A DNA stretch of 13,096 nucleotides from Pseudobdellovibrionaceae bacterium (lineage in GTDB: Bacteria; Bdellovibrionota; Bdellovibrionia; Bdellovibrionales; JAMPXM01). Below the pieces are notes generated by a model. It made no database searches and was not told the DNA's origin. It was given only the letters and a program-made list of their open reading frames with translations. Each line of letters starts with the position of its first letter. Position 1 is the stretch's first letter. Position numbers and translations under genes: made by a program. Where the stretch lies: positions 1 to 13,096 of the forward strand of contig JALHOI010000028.1 of NCBI GenBank assembly GCA_022843085.1. Reading direction: 5' to 3'. Positions 6,460 through 13,038 of the stretch are shown here, in pieces.

Positions 6460-6948
6460 GTGACGATCCAGCAGTTCCGATTTCAAATGTCAGCTTTTTT
6501 AGGTGCCATCTGCTTTGTTCTATTTCTGACGACCTCTTGCGCAAAGCCGCAATATCTTGAACGTACCAACGAAGCGATTCTCGAGACCTCAAAGAAGGAA
6601 GTTTGTTTCTCGGGGGGATCAGCGTCGTCACTCTGCATCAGCCTCAGCTGGGATACAATGCCGACTGAGACAGAATTTGGTCGTTTTATATTTATGTTGA
6701 AGGGTCAAGACGGCGTACTTCGTGACCCAGGAAATGAGCCGGATGGCTCTGCAGGAGCTCCCCAGGTCGAACTTCCGAAGGTCGTACTATGGATGCCGAG
6801 TATGGGCCATGGCTCGTCGCCCGTCGCTGTTGAGCGCATTTCGAAAGGCCTTTATCTCGCGCGCGACGTGTTTTTCAGCATGAAAGGCGACTGGGAAATC
6901 CGATTTCAGCTTGCAGGCAATCAGGTCGTTCATGCGATTACTCTTTAG
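6460..6948 (+). CDS. YtkA/FixH-like lipoprotein
   Basis: The 162-residue protein begins with GTG, preceded by AAGGA nine bases upstream; an internal ATG (residue 10) is an alternative. The signal segment SAFLGAICFVLFLTTSC ends at a lipobox-like LTTSC with Cys27, so the mature protein is probably lipid-anchored. After a cysteine pair (C49, C59), residues 64-162 have the same beta-sandwich pattern as the first gene of the cassette: a long strand near VVLWMP, MPSMGHGSSPV (112-122), then L-Y-L-A-R-D-V-F-F-S-M and KGDWEIRF (142-149). M112, M115 and H117 are candidate metal ligands. The shared HGSSPV and F.M.G.W elements show the two proteins are paralogues. The frame overlaps the start of the beta-barrel gene by 17 bp, indicating translational coupling. 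Confidence 0.83.
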   Translation: MTIQQFRFQMSAFLGAICFVLFLTTSCAKPQYLERTNEAILETSKKEVCFSGGSASSLCISLSWDTMPTETEFGRFIFMLKGQDGVLRDPGNEPDGSAGAPQVELPKVVLWMPSMGHGSSPVAVERISKGLYLARDVFFSMKGDWEIRFQLAGNQVVHAITL

Positions 6949-7843
6949 TGGGATACTCATTTTCGGGGTGATCACTGGTTTTTTCCATTCAAAAACAGCC
7001 GCCGCTGCAAGCTGTTGCGGCGGCGGTTTTGCAACTCCAGCCCTCATTGTCGGCGACGAGCGTGGGACTCTCTCGGTCGACGTTTCCTATGCCGACATCG
7101 CGACAGAAGTTTCTAGTTCAGGCTTTTGGCAGAACCGCTCGTCACCTGAATCGATCGAGACCTTTCGCCTGCACGGCGCCCATATTTTTCTCGATCGATT
7201 TCAAGCAGGTGTCAGCGCATCCTTTATCAACCGATCTCGACAGAACCAGTCTTCGGCAGGCTTAGGCGACGTCGCTCTAAATGTCGGCTACGAAACTCTA
7301 CCGGAGTGGGATTACAGCCGCTGGCGGCCGCGCGGAGTCAGCTACATGACTCTGAATCTACCTTTGGGAAGAAGTATCCAGGACGCGACGGAACCGTTTC
7401 AGCTCGATGCACGAGGCCGAGGCTTCTGGTCTGTCGCGCTGGGAACAGCTCTGACAAAGGTGCGTGGGCCGATCGACATCTTCGTCACCGTTGAAGCCCG
7501 CCGTTCGTTCGTACGAGAGGTGAAGACAAAAGACTTCACAGGTCAACTTCGGCCCGGATACGGAGCCCTCGCGAGCTTTGGCGTAGGTTTCAATCACCAA
7601 TTGACCCGACTCGGGGGAAGCGTTTCTCTAAATTATGAAGATCCGATTGAAACTCGGGGCTCAATTTCTTCGACGGGCTCTGTAACTCGATTTGTGACCG
7701 CTGCGCTTTCGCTGAGTCAAATGCTGAACGACGAATGGACTTTGTCAGTTTCTTATTCAGATCAAACATTGTTTGGAGCACCACAGAATACAAGTCTTGC
7801 TCGCACGCTGATGGTGACGACACAACACCGAATTGGTCGATAG
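6932..7843 (+). CDS. Outer-membrane beta-barrel protein with Cys-Cys-Gly3 N-terminus
   Basis: A 303-residue exported protein: signal sequence MRLLFSGILIFGVITGFF, cleavage near KTAAAA, and a mature N-terminus SCCGGGF with adjacent Cys28 and Cys29. The remainder alternates polar and hydrophobic residues in many amphipathic strands with turns (for example AGLGDVALNVGYETL and SYMTLNLPLG), typical of an outer-membrane barrel of about 12-14 strands. I do not recognise a named family; a transporter-like or scaffold role is possible. The ATG at 6932 is chosen because CAGG lies six bases upstream and the signal peptide begins there; the longer frame starts with TTG at 6911. It is the last gene of the cassette, overlapping the lipoprotein gene by 17 bp. 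The CC-GGG may bind a metal or disulfide-exchange with the redoxin (inference). Confidence 0.82.
   Translation: MRLLFSGILIFGVITGFFHSKTAAAASCCGGGFATPALIVGDERGTLSVDVSYADIATEVSSSGFWQNRSSPESIETFRLHGAHIFLDRFQAGVSASFINRSRQNQSSAGLGDVALNVGYETLPEWDYSRWRPRGVSYMTLNLPLGRSIQDATEPFQLDARGRGFWSVALGTALTKVRGPIDIFVTVEARRSFVREVKTKDFTGQLRPGYGALASFGVGFNHQLTRLGGSVSLNYEDPIETRGSISSTGSVTRFVTAALSLSQMLNDEWTLSVSYSDQTLFGAPQNTSLARTLMVTTQHRIGR
6991..7030. other. Terminator-like hairpin inside a coding region
   Basis: GCCGCCGC (6998-7005) pairs perfectly with GCGGCGGC (7017-7024) around an 11-base loop, preceded by AAAAA (6991-6995) and followed by GG and TTTT (7027-7030), the layout of a bidirectional intrinsic terminator. 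It covers codons for the end of the beta-barrel protein's signal peptide and its CCGGG motif. Alanine and glycine codons alone could produce the stem, so an attenuator function is only possible. Confidence 0.4.
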
Positions 7844-7854
7844 ATCTTTTGAAA

Positions 7855-8991
7855 CTATTTGTAGAAGTTTGTAAGCGACAGCGGAATTAGTTTTTTGTCG
7901 TCGTACTTCTCAACTTTTCCCGGGACAGGATCAAAGTTGACCGCTCTATTGAATGAACTTTCACAGCGCTGCCAGATTGCGGAATCGAGTGCCGCGAAGG
8001 CTTGGGCGGCTCCGACTTCAAGTGGCATATTAGGCGTCGCTGATAAAATAAGACCCGATTTCGGTGCTAGGTTCGTTAGGCGCGTACGCCATCGCTCAGA
8101 CTCACACGCAAAAAAGCCCAGAATTTTGGGAGTCGTGCCTCTCTTCATAAGTTCTTTTGTCATTTGATCGAGCCCAGGCGTTAGCTTGCGGTAGTGGTCG
8201 TAGTTGATCGATCCATCGAGGCGTCTTTCGGCCGGCCCAAAATCGGGACCGCCGCCGTCACGAGCATGGCCGACGTAGAGAAGCATGTCGGCTTTATTTA
8301 AACCGTCGTAAAACTCGCTCGTTGCCTGTTCGGTTTTCGCATCCTGTTCGCTTTTGAGGGCTCGATTCACCACGTCCGAAGCCGAGATCGAACTTGCCGT
8401 GAGGCGCACCCGCATCTTGTGCATTCTTGCGTTGGGACCTCGAACCTCACGTTCGAAACAATCCGCGTCGACACTACCTTGGGCATCGGCGGCACATCGC
8501 GTGAAATCACAAGCCTGAACTAAGTTGTCTTCAGCGCATTTCATCGTAATACGGTCGATCATCTGCTGACGCTGTAGAAAATCGCCGGCAAGATTATCGT
8601 CGTCAGAATCTTGATAACCAAACACGATACGCACATCGACTGGTTCTTTTGAATAGAAGTCGAGCCACTTGTCTTTGCAGATGCGGGCGGAATTCTTATC
8701 TTTAAGAGTGGCAGATCCCTCGCCCGCACTTGAAGCCAGACAATCTGCGCAGTCAATTTCGTCGCCGCGCAAATGCCGTAACCGGTCGTTTGCAAATTGA
8801 ATAATCTCGATATGGCGAACGACCGCGTCGGCCTCGATCTTCTCCTGCGAGGCAGGACGCTTCGGCGGTGCTTTACTCTTGACGATTTTTAATGTCTTCG
8901 GCTGATTCGCACTGGTTTGCTGAGCCGTCAAAACCAAACCAGCACCAACGACCAACAAGCCGATCAGAAAAACCAATAACCGCCGGGTCAT
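7855..8991 (-). CDS. Exported clan CD (caspase/CHAT-like) peptidase-like protein
   Basis: The 378-residue product has a basic start and a hydrophobic signal or anchor (LLVFLIGLLVVGAGLVLTA, residues 5-23), so it should act outside the cytoplasm. Residues 77-180 contain seven cysteines, including CADC (81-84), consistent with disulfides. The C-terminal half contains ADMLLYVGHARDGGG (234-248) with His242 and KILGFFACES (289-298) with Cys296. A hydrophobic strand ending in GH and a later hydrophobic strand ending in AC(E) is the arrangement of the His/Cys dyad in caspases, gingipains and CHAT peptidases. The match is motif-level only, so activity and substrate are unknown. The ATG at 8991 overlaps the stop of the HEAT-like gene (ATGA). 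Its stop is 11 bp from the end of the convergent beta-barrel gene. Confidence 0.75.
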   Translation of the reverse strand: MTRRLLVFLIGLLVVGAGLVLTAQQTSANQPKTLKIVKSKAPPKRPASQEKIEADAVVRHIEIIQFANDRLRHLRGDEIDCADCLASSAGEGSATLKDKNSARICKDKWLDFYSKEPVDVRIVFGYQDSDDDNLAGDFLQRQQMIDRITMKCAEDNLVQACDFTRCAADAQGSVDADCFEREVRGPNARMHKMRVRLTASSISASDVVNRALKSEQDAKTEQATSEFYDGLNKADMLLYVGHARDGGGPDFGPAERRLDGSINYDHYRKLTPGLDQMTKELMKRGTTPKILGFFACESERWRTRLTNLAPKSGLILSATPNMPLEVGAAQAFAALDSAIWQRCESSFNRAVNFDPVPGKVEKYDDKKLIPLSLTNFYK

Positions 8992-9791
8992 GATGGACCC
9001 ACTTTTTCGCGAATCTCGCTGCAAGCTTTCTGAATCGCTCGAGAAGGGTCGGCAGCGCATTTTGCCGGCAAAACACCGCCCTGCTTTTTAATTTCAATTA
9101 TCTTATCTCCAGGCCAGCTGGCGATCGTTTGATAGGCTCGCTCACGAACTTGCAGAACGTTCGAACCCAGGGCCGCCCTTAAAAATCGTGCGCGATCTTG
9201 AACACCGGTAGGTGGTCGCAGCCGAAACCAATCGACCGCGTGCATGCGAATTTCAAAGACGTCGTTCTTAAGTAACATTTCGAGCTGCGAGATGGTTGGC
9301 GCCTTAGAAGTTGACTCCATCGCGTCCGTAAGGCCGGTCAAACGACTCAGCCTCATCGTCGAGGGGACGTCGGTCTTTTCTACCTGCTTGAGTTCATCGG
9401 CGATTCGACTTTCACTGAGCTCGCCCGTTTTGGCATCGAGCAGCAGAATCAGCCTTGTTTCAAGAACGTCGCGCTTTGCGGACGTCGAAGACAAAATGAT
9501 TCTAAGCTGCTTCGCACGAGCCGCATCAAAGTCTTTGCGTCGTCGAACGATGTCGAAGGCTCGAACAACTTGATCGCGACTTCCCTTCTCAAGCCGAAGC
9601 GTCGCCTCTGCGAGAAAGCGACCAAGCTCTTCACTTGGCATCGTGAGAAGTCGTGAACGTGCTGAATCACGTGCGGCTCCGCCGCCCTCAAAGGCCGAGA
9701 ACACGCTCTCAAACTTCAAAACGCCGACATTCGCCTTCGCAGACGTGCTTAGAAAAATAGCGGTGAACAGAATCGCCAGGACCAATCGCAT
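8988..9791 (-). CDS. Exported HEAT-repeat-like helical protein
   Basis: A 267-residue protein whose true start is the ATG at 9791: it opens a Sec signal peptide (MRLVLAILFTAIFLSTSAKA). The longer frame to 10049 would cross the opposite-strand Smr gene and lacks a signal. The mature part is strongly helical and charged; residues 165-230 contain two units resembling HEAT repeats (LLKNDVFEIRMHAVDWF, then ALGSNVLQVRERAYQTIASW), which usually mediate protein contacts. Two cysteines lie near the C-terminus (C245, C257). The stop overlaps the start of the caspase-like gene in an ATGA, so the two exported proteins are translationally coupled and may form a complex (inference). Confidence 0.78.
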   Translation of the reverse strand: MRLVLAILFTAIFLSTSAKANVGVLKFESVFSAFEGGGAARDSARSRLLTMPSEELGRFLAEATLRLEKGSRDQVVRAFDIVRRRKDFDAARAKQLRIILSSTSAKRDVLETRLILLLDAKTGELSESRIADELKQVEKTDVPSTMRLSRLTGLTDAMESTSKAPTISQLEMLLKNDVFEIRMHAVDWFRLRPPTGVQDRARFLRAALGSNVLQVRERAYQTIASWPGDKIIEIKKQGGVLPAKCAADPSRAIQKACSEIREKVGPS

Positions 9792-9814
9792 ACATTCTAT
9801 TTTCGGCTGAATCG

Positions 9815-9831
9815 TGACTAAATCTGAGTCA
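9815..9831. promoter_or_regulatory. Operator-like inverted repeat in divergent region
   Basis: TGACT and AGTCA form 5-bp arms separated by seven bases, in the 81-bp gap between the HEAT-like gene (start 9791, minus) and the Smr gene (start 9873, plus). The location suits a shared operator. The arms are short and no regulator is encoded next to it, so this is a weak call. Confidence 0.25.
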
Positions 9832-9872
9832 GGCTCGCGCTTCTGAAAGCAATGAGCTAAAGTAAGAAAGCA

Positions 9873-10154
9873 ATGGCAAAAAAATATCCACCACCACCAG
9901 CGAGGGTTCCGATCGCCGGGACGAAGGCCCAGCTGCCGACACTCGATCTTCACGGGTTTACGACCGACGCCGTGGCCGACGCGGTTGACCGATTTCTTGT
10001 CAAATCTCAACGAGCTGGACATCACAAGGTACGCTTGATCACCGGTCAAGGAACAGGTGCTGTTCGAAAAGTGGCTCTCGAATGGTTGAAGCTTGGTGGC
10101 TTCCCCTATTCGACAGAGAACGCAGGGTCATTTATCATTTTTCTCGAAGATTAA
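9873..10154 (+). CDS. Small stand-alone Smr-domain protein
   Basis: The 93-residue protein is an Smr (MutS2 C-terminal) domain with a short basic, proline-rich N-terminus (PPPPAR). The domain shows LDLHG (residues 24-28), a helix TDAVADAVDRFL (31-42), the strand VRLITGQGTGAVRKV (53-67) and helix LEWL (69-72). In the second motif most Smr domains read HGxG; here the histidine is replaced by threonine (TGQG). Smr domains bind or cut nucleic acids, and several are RNA endonucleases, including ones acting on stalled ribosomes. It is followed after 26 bp by oligoribonuclease, so both may be transcribed together; the shared RNA-turnover theme is suggestive but unproven. The Shine-Dalgarno is poor (AGAAAG). 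Confidence 0.87.
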   Translation: MAKKYPPPPARVPIAGTKAQLPTLDLHGFTTDAVADAVDRFLVKSQRAGHHKVRLITGQGTGAVRKVALEWLKLGGFPYSTENAGSFIIFLED

Positions 10155-10180
10155 GTCGATTCGCTTTAAACTGCCTGACT

Positions 10181-10708
10181 ATGACGAAGATGCTCTGGCT
10201 CGATATGGAAATGACAGGACTCGACGTTGAACGCGAAGTTCCGATCGAAGTCGCGGCGATCATTTGCGACCTCGAATTCAACGAGGTCGAAACTTTTCAC
10301 GCCGTCATCAGACAACCACAAGAGTTTCTTGATCGAATGGATCAATGGAACACAGAACACCACGCGGCCTCGGGCCTGACTCTTGCCGTGGCAAGCGGGC
10401 GCGAACCGGCAATTGTCGAACGCGATCTCATTCAGTTCGTCGACCGTCACTTTCAAGGCGAAAGCGCCGTCTTGTGCGGAAATTCGATCAGCCAAGATCG
10501 GCTGTTCATAAACAAATACTTTCCCTCGTTCGCTCGTCGGCTTCACTACCGTATGCTCGACGTCACGGCCTGGAAGGTTATCTTTCAATCGCTTTACAAG
10601 ACGAAGTTTGAGAAGAAAAATACACATCGAGCGATCGATGACATTCGTGAAAGCATTGGCGAACTTAGATTTTATTTGAAACACGTCAGCCCAAAACCGC
10701 TCGCATGA
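10181..10708 (+). CDS. orn: Oligoribonuclease, DEDDh 3'-5' exonuclease
   Basis: The 175-residue product is a full-length Orn. The DEDDh residues are in place: Asp8 and Glu10 in LWLDMEMTGLD, Asp106 in CGNSISQDRLF, and His149 with Asp154 in THRAIDDIRES. Other Orn hallmarks are the DQWNTEHHAASGL segment (54-66) and the C-terminal ELRFYLKH. Orn degrades RNA oligomers of two to five nucleotides to monomers, including pGpG from cyclic di-GMP breakdown, in the cytoplasm. The ATG at 10181 matches the family's usual start, although its Shine-Dalgarno is weak; the longer frame from 10082 overlaps the Smr gene. An imperfect 24-bp direct repeat spans its stop codon. Confidence 0.96.
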   Translation: MTKMLWLDMEMTGLDVEREVPIEVAAIICDLEFNEVETFHAVIRQPQEFLDRMDQWNTEHHAASGLTLAVASGREPAIVERDLIQFVDRHFQGESAVLCGNSISQDRLFINKYFPSFARRLHYRMLDVTAWKVIFQSLYKTKFEKKNTHRAIDDIRESIGELRFYLKHVSPKPLA

Positions 10709-10741
10709 AATGCGAAACCCAACACCGCTCGCATGAATTGC
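10690..10741 (+). repeat. Imperfect 24-bp direct repeat across the orn stop
   Basis: Positions 10690-10713 and 10718-10741 match at 22 of 24 bases, with a 28-bp period. The first copy includes the last six sense codons of orn and its TGA; the second is in the intergenic gap before the MOSC gene. The first copy also contains a perfect hairpin, TCGCAT-GAA-ATGCGA (10701-10715), which the second copy has lost. It looks like a partial tandem duplication of the gene's 3' end. Confidence 0.85.
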
Positions 10742-10769
10742 ACAATCGAGCGCGACCGCCTAGGCACAT

Positions 10770-11411
10770 ATGAAAGTACTTTCGATTCAAGTCGGGAAAA
10801 CGCAAACGATCGTCGCGCGCGGAAAATCGTTGCCGACCGCAATTTTTAAAACTCAAGTGCCTGGTCCGATTTACCTAGGTCAGCTCGGTCTCGAGGGTGA
10901 CGAGCAGGCTAATTCTCAGGTCCACGGCGGCGAAGGTCGTGCACTTTATGCGGTCTCGCTTGAAGCCTTCGAGTTCTGGAGACCCTTGGTTCCAACCGGT
11001 GTCGACCTCAGCCACGGCGCGTTCGGCGAAAATCTCACGCTCTCGACATTAAATGAATCTGAAATAGAAGTTGGCGACACGTTCTTGATCGGTAAGGCCG
11101 AAGTTCAAGCGACCATGCCTCGTTTTCCCTGCTTACTTTTCGCTGCGAGGTTTAAGCTCGAAGAGACCGCACAAAAAATTATGCGCCTTTCGGATCACCC
11201 AGGAATTTTGTTTCGCGTGATGAAACCGGGGTTGATTGACGTTGGCGATCTGATCACGCCTCTTCAAAAATCAAAAACCGGTCTCACGATGACCGATTTT
11301 TTGAAAATGACAATCGACAATCAGATGTCTCACGCCGATTTCAACCGCGTAAAAGCCTTAGGTCTGATGCCGCAAAAAATCTTAGACCGACTTGCCCACA
11401 AGTTAGTCTAA
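10770..11411 (+). CDS. MOSC domain protein (YiiM-like)
   Basis: The 213-residue protein has the MOSC sequence pattern: TAIFKTQVPGPIYLGQLGLE (23-42) followed by GDEQANSQVHGG (43-54), SHGAFGENLTL (81-91), and PRFPC (117-121) with Cys121 at the position of the molybdenum-ligating cysteine. The C-terminal extension TMTDFLKM...LGLMPQKILDRL resembles the three-helix tail of YiiM, an enzyme of E. coli that reduces N-hydroxylated base analogues and related substrates with a molybdenum cofactor. This suggests a detoxifying or reductase role, but the natural substrate is unclear. AGG is seven bases before the ATG. The gene lies 61 bp after orn, behind the direct repeat, so it may have its own promoter. 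Its stop is followed at once by an intrinsic terminator oriented for the opposite strand. Confidence 0.9.
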   Translation: MKVLSIQVGKTQTIVARGKSLPTAIFKTQVPGPIYLGQLGLEGDEQANSQVHGGEGRALYAVSLEAFEFWRPLVPTGVDLSHGAFGENLTLSTLNESEIEVGDTFLIGKAEVQATMPRFPCLLFAARFKLEETAQKIMRLSDHPGILFRVMKPGLIDVGDLITPLQKSKTGLTMTDFLKMTIDNQMSHADFNRVKALGLMPQKILDRLAHKLV

Positions 11412-11413
11412 AA

Positions 11414-11442
11414 GAAAAAACCCAGTCATTGCCACGACTGAG
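11414..11442 (-). terminator. Intrinsic terminator for ahcY
   Basis: Read on the minus strand, CTCAGTC and GACTGGG pair over seven positions (one G-T wobble) around an eight-base loop and are followed by a run of six T. It lies about 100 bp beyond the ahcY stop and just beyond the convergent MOSC gene's stop. On the plus strand the 3' flank (AGTTATC) has no U-run, so MOSC termination here would be weak. Confidence 0.75.
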
Positions 11443-11466
11443 TTATCAACGGGTTCACTTGGGTCG

Positions 11467-11536
11467 TTTTCAGAGTGCTTCTTTTAGAACCTCCGCGTAC
11501 CTTCGCGGCCGTTCTAAAAGAACTGCGCACTGAAAA
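11467..11536. repeat. Long imperfect palindrome in the ahcY 3' flank
   Basis: A 70-base hairpin starting two bases beyond the ahcY stop. Arms pair TTTTCA (11467-11472) with TGAAAA (11531-11536), then five of six bases with one A-A mismatch and one G-T wobble, then a perfect 12-bp stem (11479-11490 with 11511-11522). After a 2x2 internal loop comes CCGCG/CGCGG (11493-11497 with 11504-11508) around a six-base loop. The only asymmetry is a two-base bulge (CT, 11523-11524). It could be a processed 3' end, a transcript stabiliser, or a palindromic repeat element. Confidence 0.8.
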
Positions 11537-11538
11537 AG

Positions 11539-12903
11539 CTAGTAGCGATAGTGTTCGGGCTTATAGGGGCCGGCTTTGTCTGTTCCAAGGTACTTCGACT
11601 GTTTGTCTGACAAGGTCGTCAATTTCACGCCAAGTTTGCCGAGGTGAAGACGCGCGACCTTTTCGTCGAGCTCTTTCGACAGACGATAAACTCCGACAGT
11701 TTTGTACTTGTCGCGATTCGTCCAAAGCTCCATCTGAGCGAGAACCTGATTCGTGAACGACGTCGACATGACGAACGACGGATGACCCGTTGCGCAGCCA
11801 AGGTTGACCAGGCGGCCCTTCGCAAGAACGATGATCTCAACGCCACTCTTCAGCGTGTGAATGTCGACTTGTGGTTTCACTTCGCGAGCCTGCGAGTTTT
11901 GGTTTAACCACGCCATATCAATTTCGATATCAAAGTGGCCGATGTTGCAAACGATCGCTCGGTTTTTCATCTGACTGAAGTGCTTTTCAGTAATGATGTC
12001 GCAGCAGCCAGTTGTCGTCACAAAAATGTCGCCGATCTTTGCGGCGTCTTCCATCGTTGTAACTTCGAAGCCTTCCATCGCAGCCTGAAGCGCGCAGATT
12101 GGATCAATTTCGGTGACCAGAACACGTGATCCATACGACTTCATCGAATGAGCGCAGCCTTTGCCGACATCGCCGTAACCGGCAACTACGACAACCTTAC
12201 CCGCAAGCATAACATCGGTCGCACGTTTGATACCGTCTGCCAGCGATTCGCGGCAGCCATACAAGTTATCGAATTTTGTTTTTGTGACAGAATCGTTCAC
12301 GTTGATCACAGGAAGTTTGAGCAGACCCTTCGCGTGCATCTTCTCGACGTTGTGAACGCCGGTTGTCGTCTCTTCAGAAATTCCGAGCAGCTGCTTCAAA
12401 CCACGCGCGAACTTTGGCTCGTGCATCATGTTGGTCAGATCGCCACCATCGTCGAGAATGAGGTCGTAGCCTTCCTCGCCCCAACCTGCGATCGACTGGT
12501 CGACACACCAGTTGTATTCGTCTTCAGTTTCGCCCTTCCAGGCGAAAACGGGAATTCCCGCAGCCGCAATCGCAACGGCGGCCTGGTCTTGCGTTGAGAA
12601 GATGTTGCAGCTTGACCAACGAACGCGCGCGCCAAGTTCGACCAAAGTTTCGATCAGCACGGCAGTCTGGATTGTCATATGAAGGCAGCCCGTGATGCGC
12701 GCGCCTTTAAGAGGTTTTTTAGCGCCGTACTCTTCTCGTAATGCCATCAAACCCGGCATTTCGGTTTCAGCCAGACGAATTTCTTCGCGGCCCCATCGCG
12801 CCAATTCTTCGAAAACCTTCGAATCATCCATCGCCGCCTTACAAACGCGGTAGTCGGCTTTGCCGTCTTTAGTTTTCGGAACGCCCGAGAGAAGTGTCTT
12901 CAT
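11539..12903 (-). CDS. ahcY: Adenosylhomocysteinase (SAH hydrolase)
   Basis: The 454-residue enzyme reversibly splits S-adenosylhomocysteine into adenosine and homocysteine, clearing the by-product of methyltransferases in the cytoplasm. Hallmarks include His75 in GCLHMT, the LDDGGDLT segment (150-157), the SEETTTGVHN segment (176-185), Lys208 and Asp212 followed by Cys217 in the SVTKTKFDNLYGC segment, the NAD-binding GYGDVG (242-247), GHFD (322-325), GHPSFVM (373-379) and the C-terminal KPEHYRY with Lys448 and Tyr452 reaching the partner's NAD site. Length and motifs look intact. The ATG at 12903 is preferred because AGGA lies six bases upstream; the longer frame from a GTG at 12927 lacks such a site. 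Downstream are a long hairpin and an intrinsic terminator. Upstream lies map, separated by its terminator, so ahcY probably has its own promoter. Confidence 0.97.
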   Translation of the reverse strand: MKTLLSGVPKTKDGKADYRVCKAAMDDSKVFEELARWGREEIRLAETEMPGLMALREEYGAKKPLKGARITGCLHMTIQTAVLIETLVELGARVRWSSCNIFSTQDQAAVAIAAAGIPVFAWKGETEDEYNWCVDQSIAGWGEEGYDLILDDGGDLTNMMHEPKFARGLKQLLGISEETTTGVHNVEKMHAKGLLKLPVINVNDSVTKTKFDNLYGCRESLADGIKRATDVMLAGKVVVVAGYGDVGKGCAHSMKSYGSRVLVTEIDPICALQAAMEGFEVTTMEDAAKIGDIFVTTTGCCDIITEKHFSQMKNRAIVCNIGHFDIEIDMAWLNQNSQAREVKPQVDIHTLKSGVEIIVLAKGRLVNLGCATGHPSFVMSTSFTNQVLAQMELWTNRDKYKTVGVYRLSKELDEKVARLHLGKLGVKLTTLSDKQSKYLGTDKAGPYKPEHYRY

Positions 12904-12995
12904 GTTTGATCCTGCATCGAATGCCACGTGATGATTCCTTGCCTGTCGGGCTCCATGCCCAACTCTTCGACCGCCGAGATATCGACGTTCGTCAT
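12900..12995 (-). CDS. Possible 31-codon leader ORF coupled to ahcY
   Basis: An ATG at 12995 opens a 31-codon frame ending in a TGA that overlaps the ahcY ATG (ATGA at 12903-12900). It begins MTNVDISAVEELGMEP and shows no recognised domain, no signal peptide and no regulatory run of one amino acid. The Shine-Dalgarno is poor (AAGAA, seven bases before the ATG). The ATGA coupling is the main argument for it; a chance frame of this length is common. The rest of this 135-bp gap holds the map terminator and a small GGGC/GCCC hairpin (12948-12960). Confidence 0.22.
   Translation of the reverse strand: MTNVDISAVEELGMEPDRQGIITWHSMQDQT
12910..12913 (-). promoter_or_regulatory. Shine-Dalgarno site that fixes the ahcY start
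   Basis: AGGA on the minus strand, six bases before the ATG at 12903-12901. It falls inside the longer GTG-initiated frame and so argues against that start. Confidence 0.7.
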
Positions 12996-13006
12996 AATAA
13001 ATTCTT

Positions 13007-13036
13007 AAAAACTCTGAGGCTTCGACCTAACCAGAG
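13007..13036 (-). terminator. Intrinsic terminator behind map
   Basis: On the minus strand CTCTG (13036-13032) pairs with CAGAG (13016-13012), with an inner AGG/CCT extension beyond a three-base bulge, followed by five T (13011-13007). It starts two bases after the map stop and should separate map from ahcY. Confidence 0.6.
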
Positions 13037-13038
13037 GG

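Noticed and set aside
7844..7880. Possible bidirectional terminator between convergent genes (AAACT/AGTTT)
   Set aside because: Arms of five AT-rich bases overlapping coding sequence, with no U-run; not convincing.
9792..10049. N-terminal extension of the HEAT-like protein
   Set aside because: It would run through the Smr gene on the other strand and bury a clear signal peptide; the ATG at 9791 is the better start.
10166..10684. 172-residue minus-strand frame
   Set aside because: Antisense to orn over almost its whole length; orn has all DEDDh residues.
12148..12597. 149-residue plus-strand frame
   Set aside because: Antisense to ahcY, a type of shadow frame created by strong codon bias in conserved genes.
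4303..12903. SAM hydrolase and SAH hydrolase as parts of one SAM-salvage locus
   Set aside because: They are 6 kb apart in different operons with unrelated genes between; the hydrolase also appears exported.
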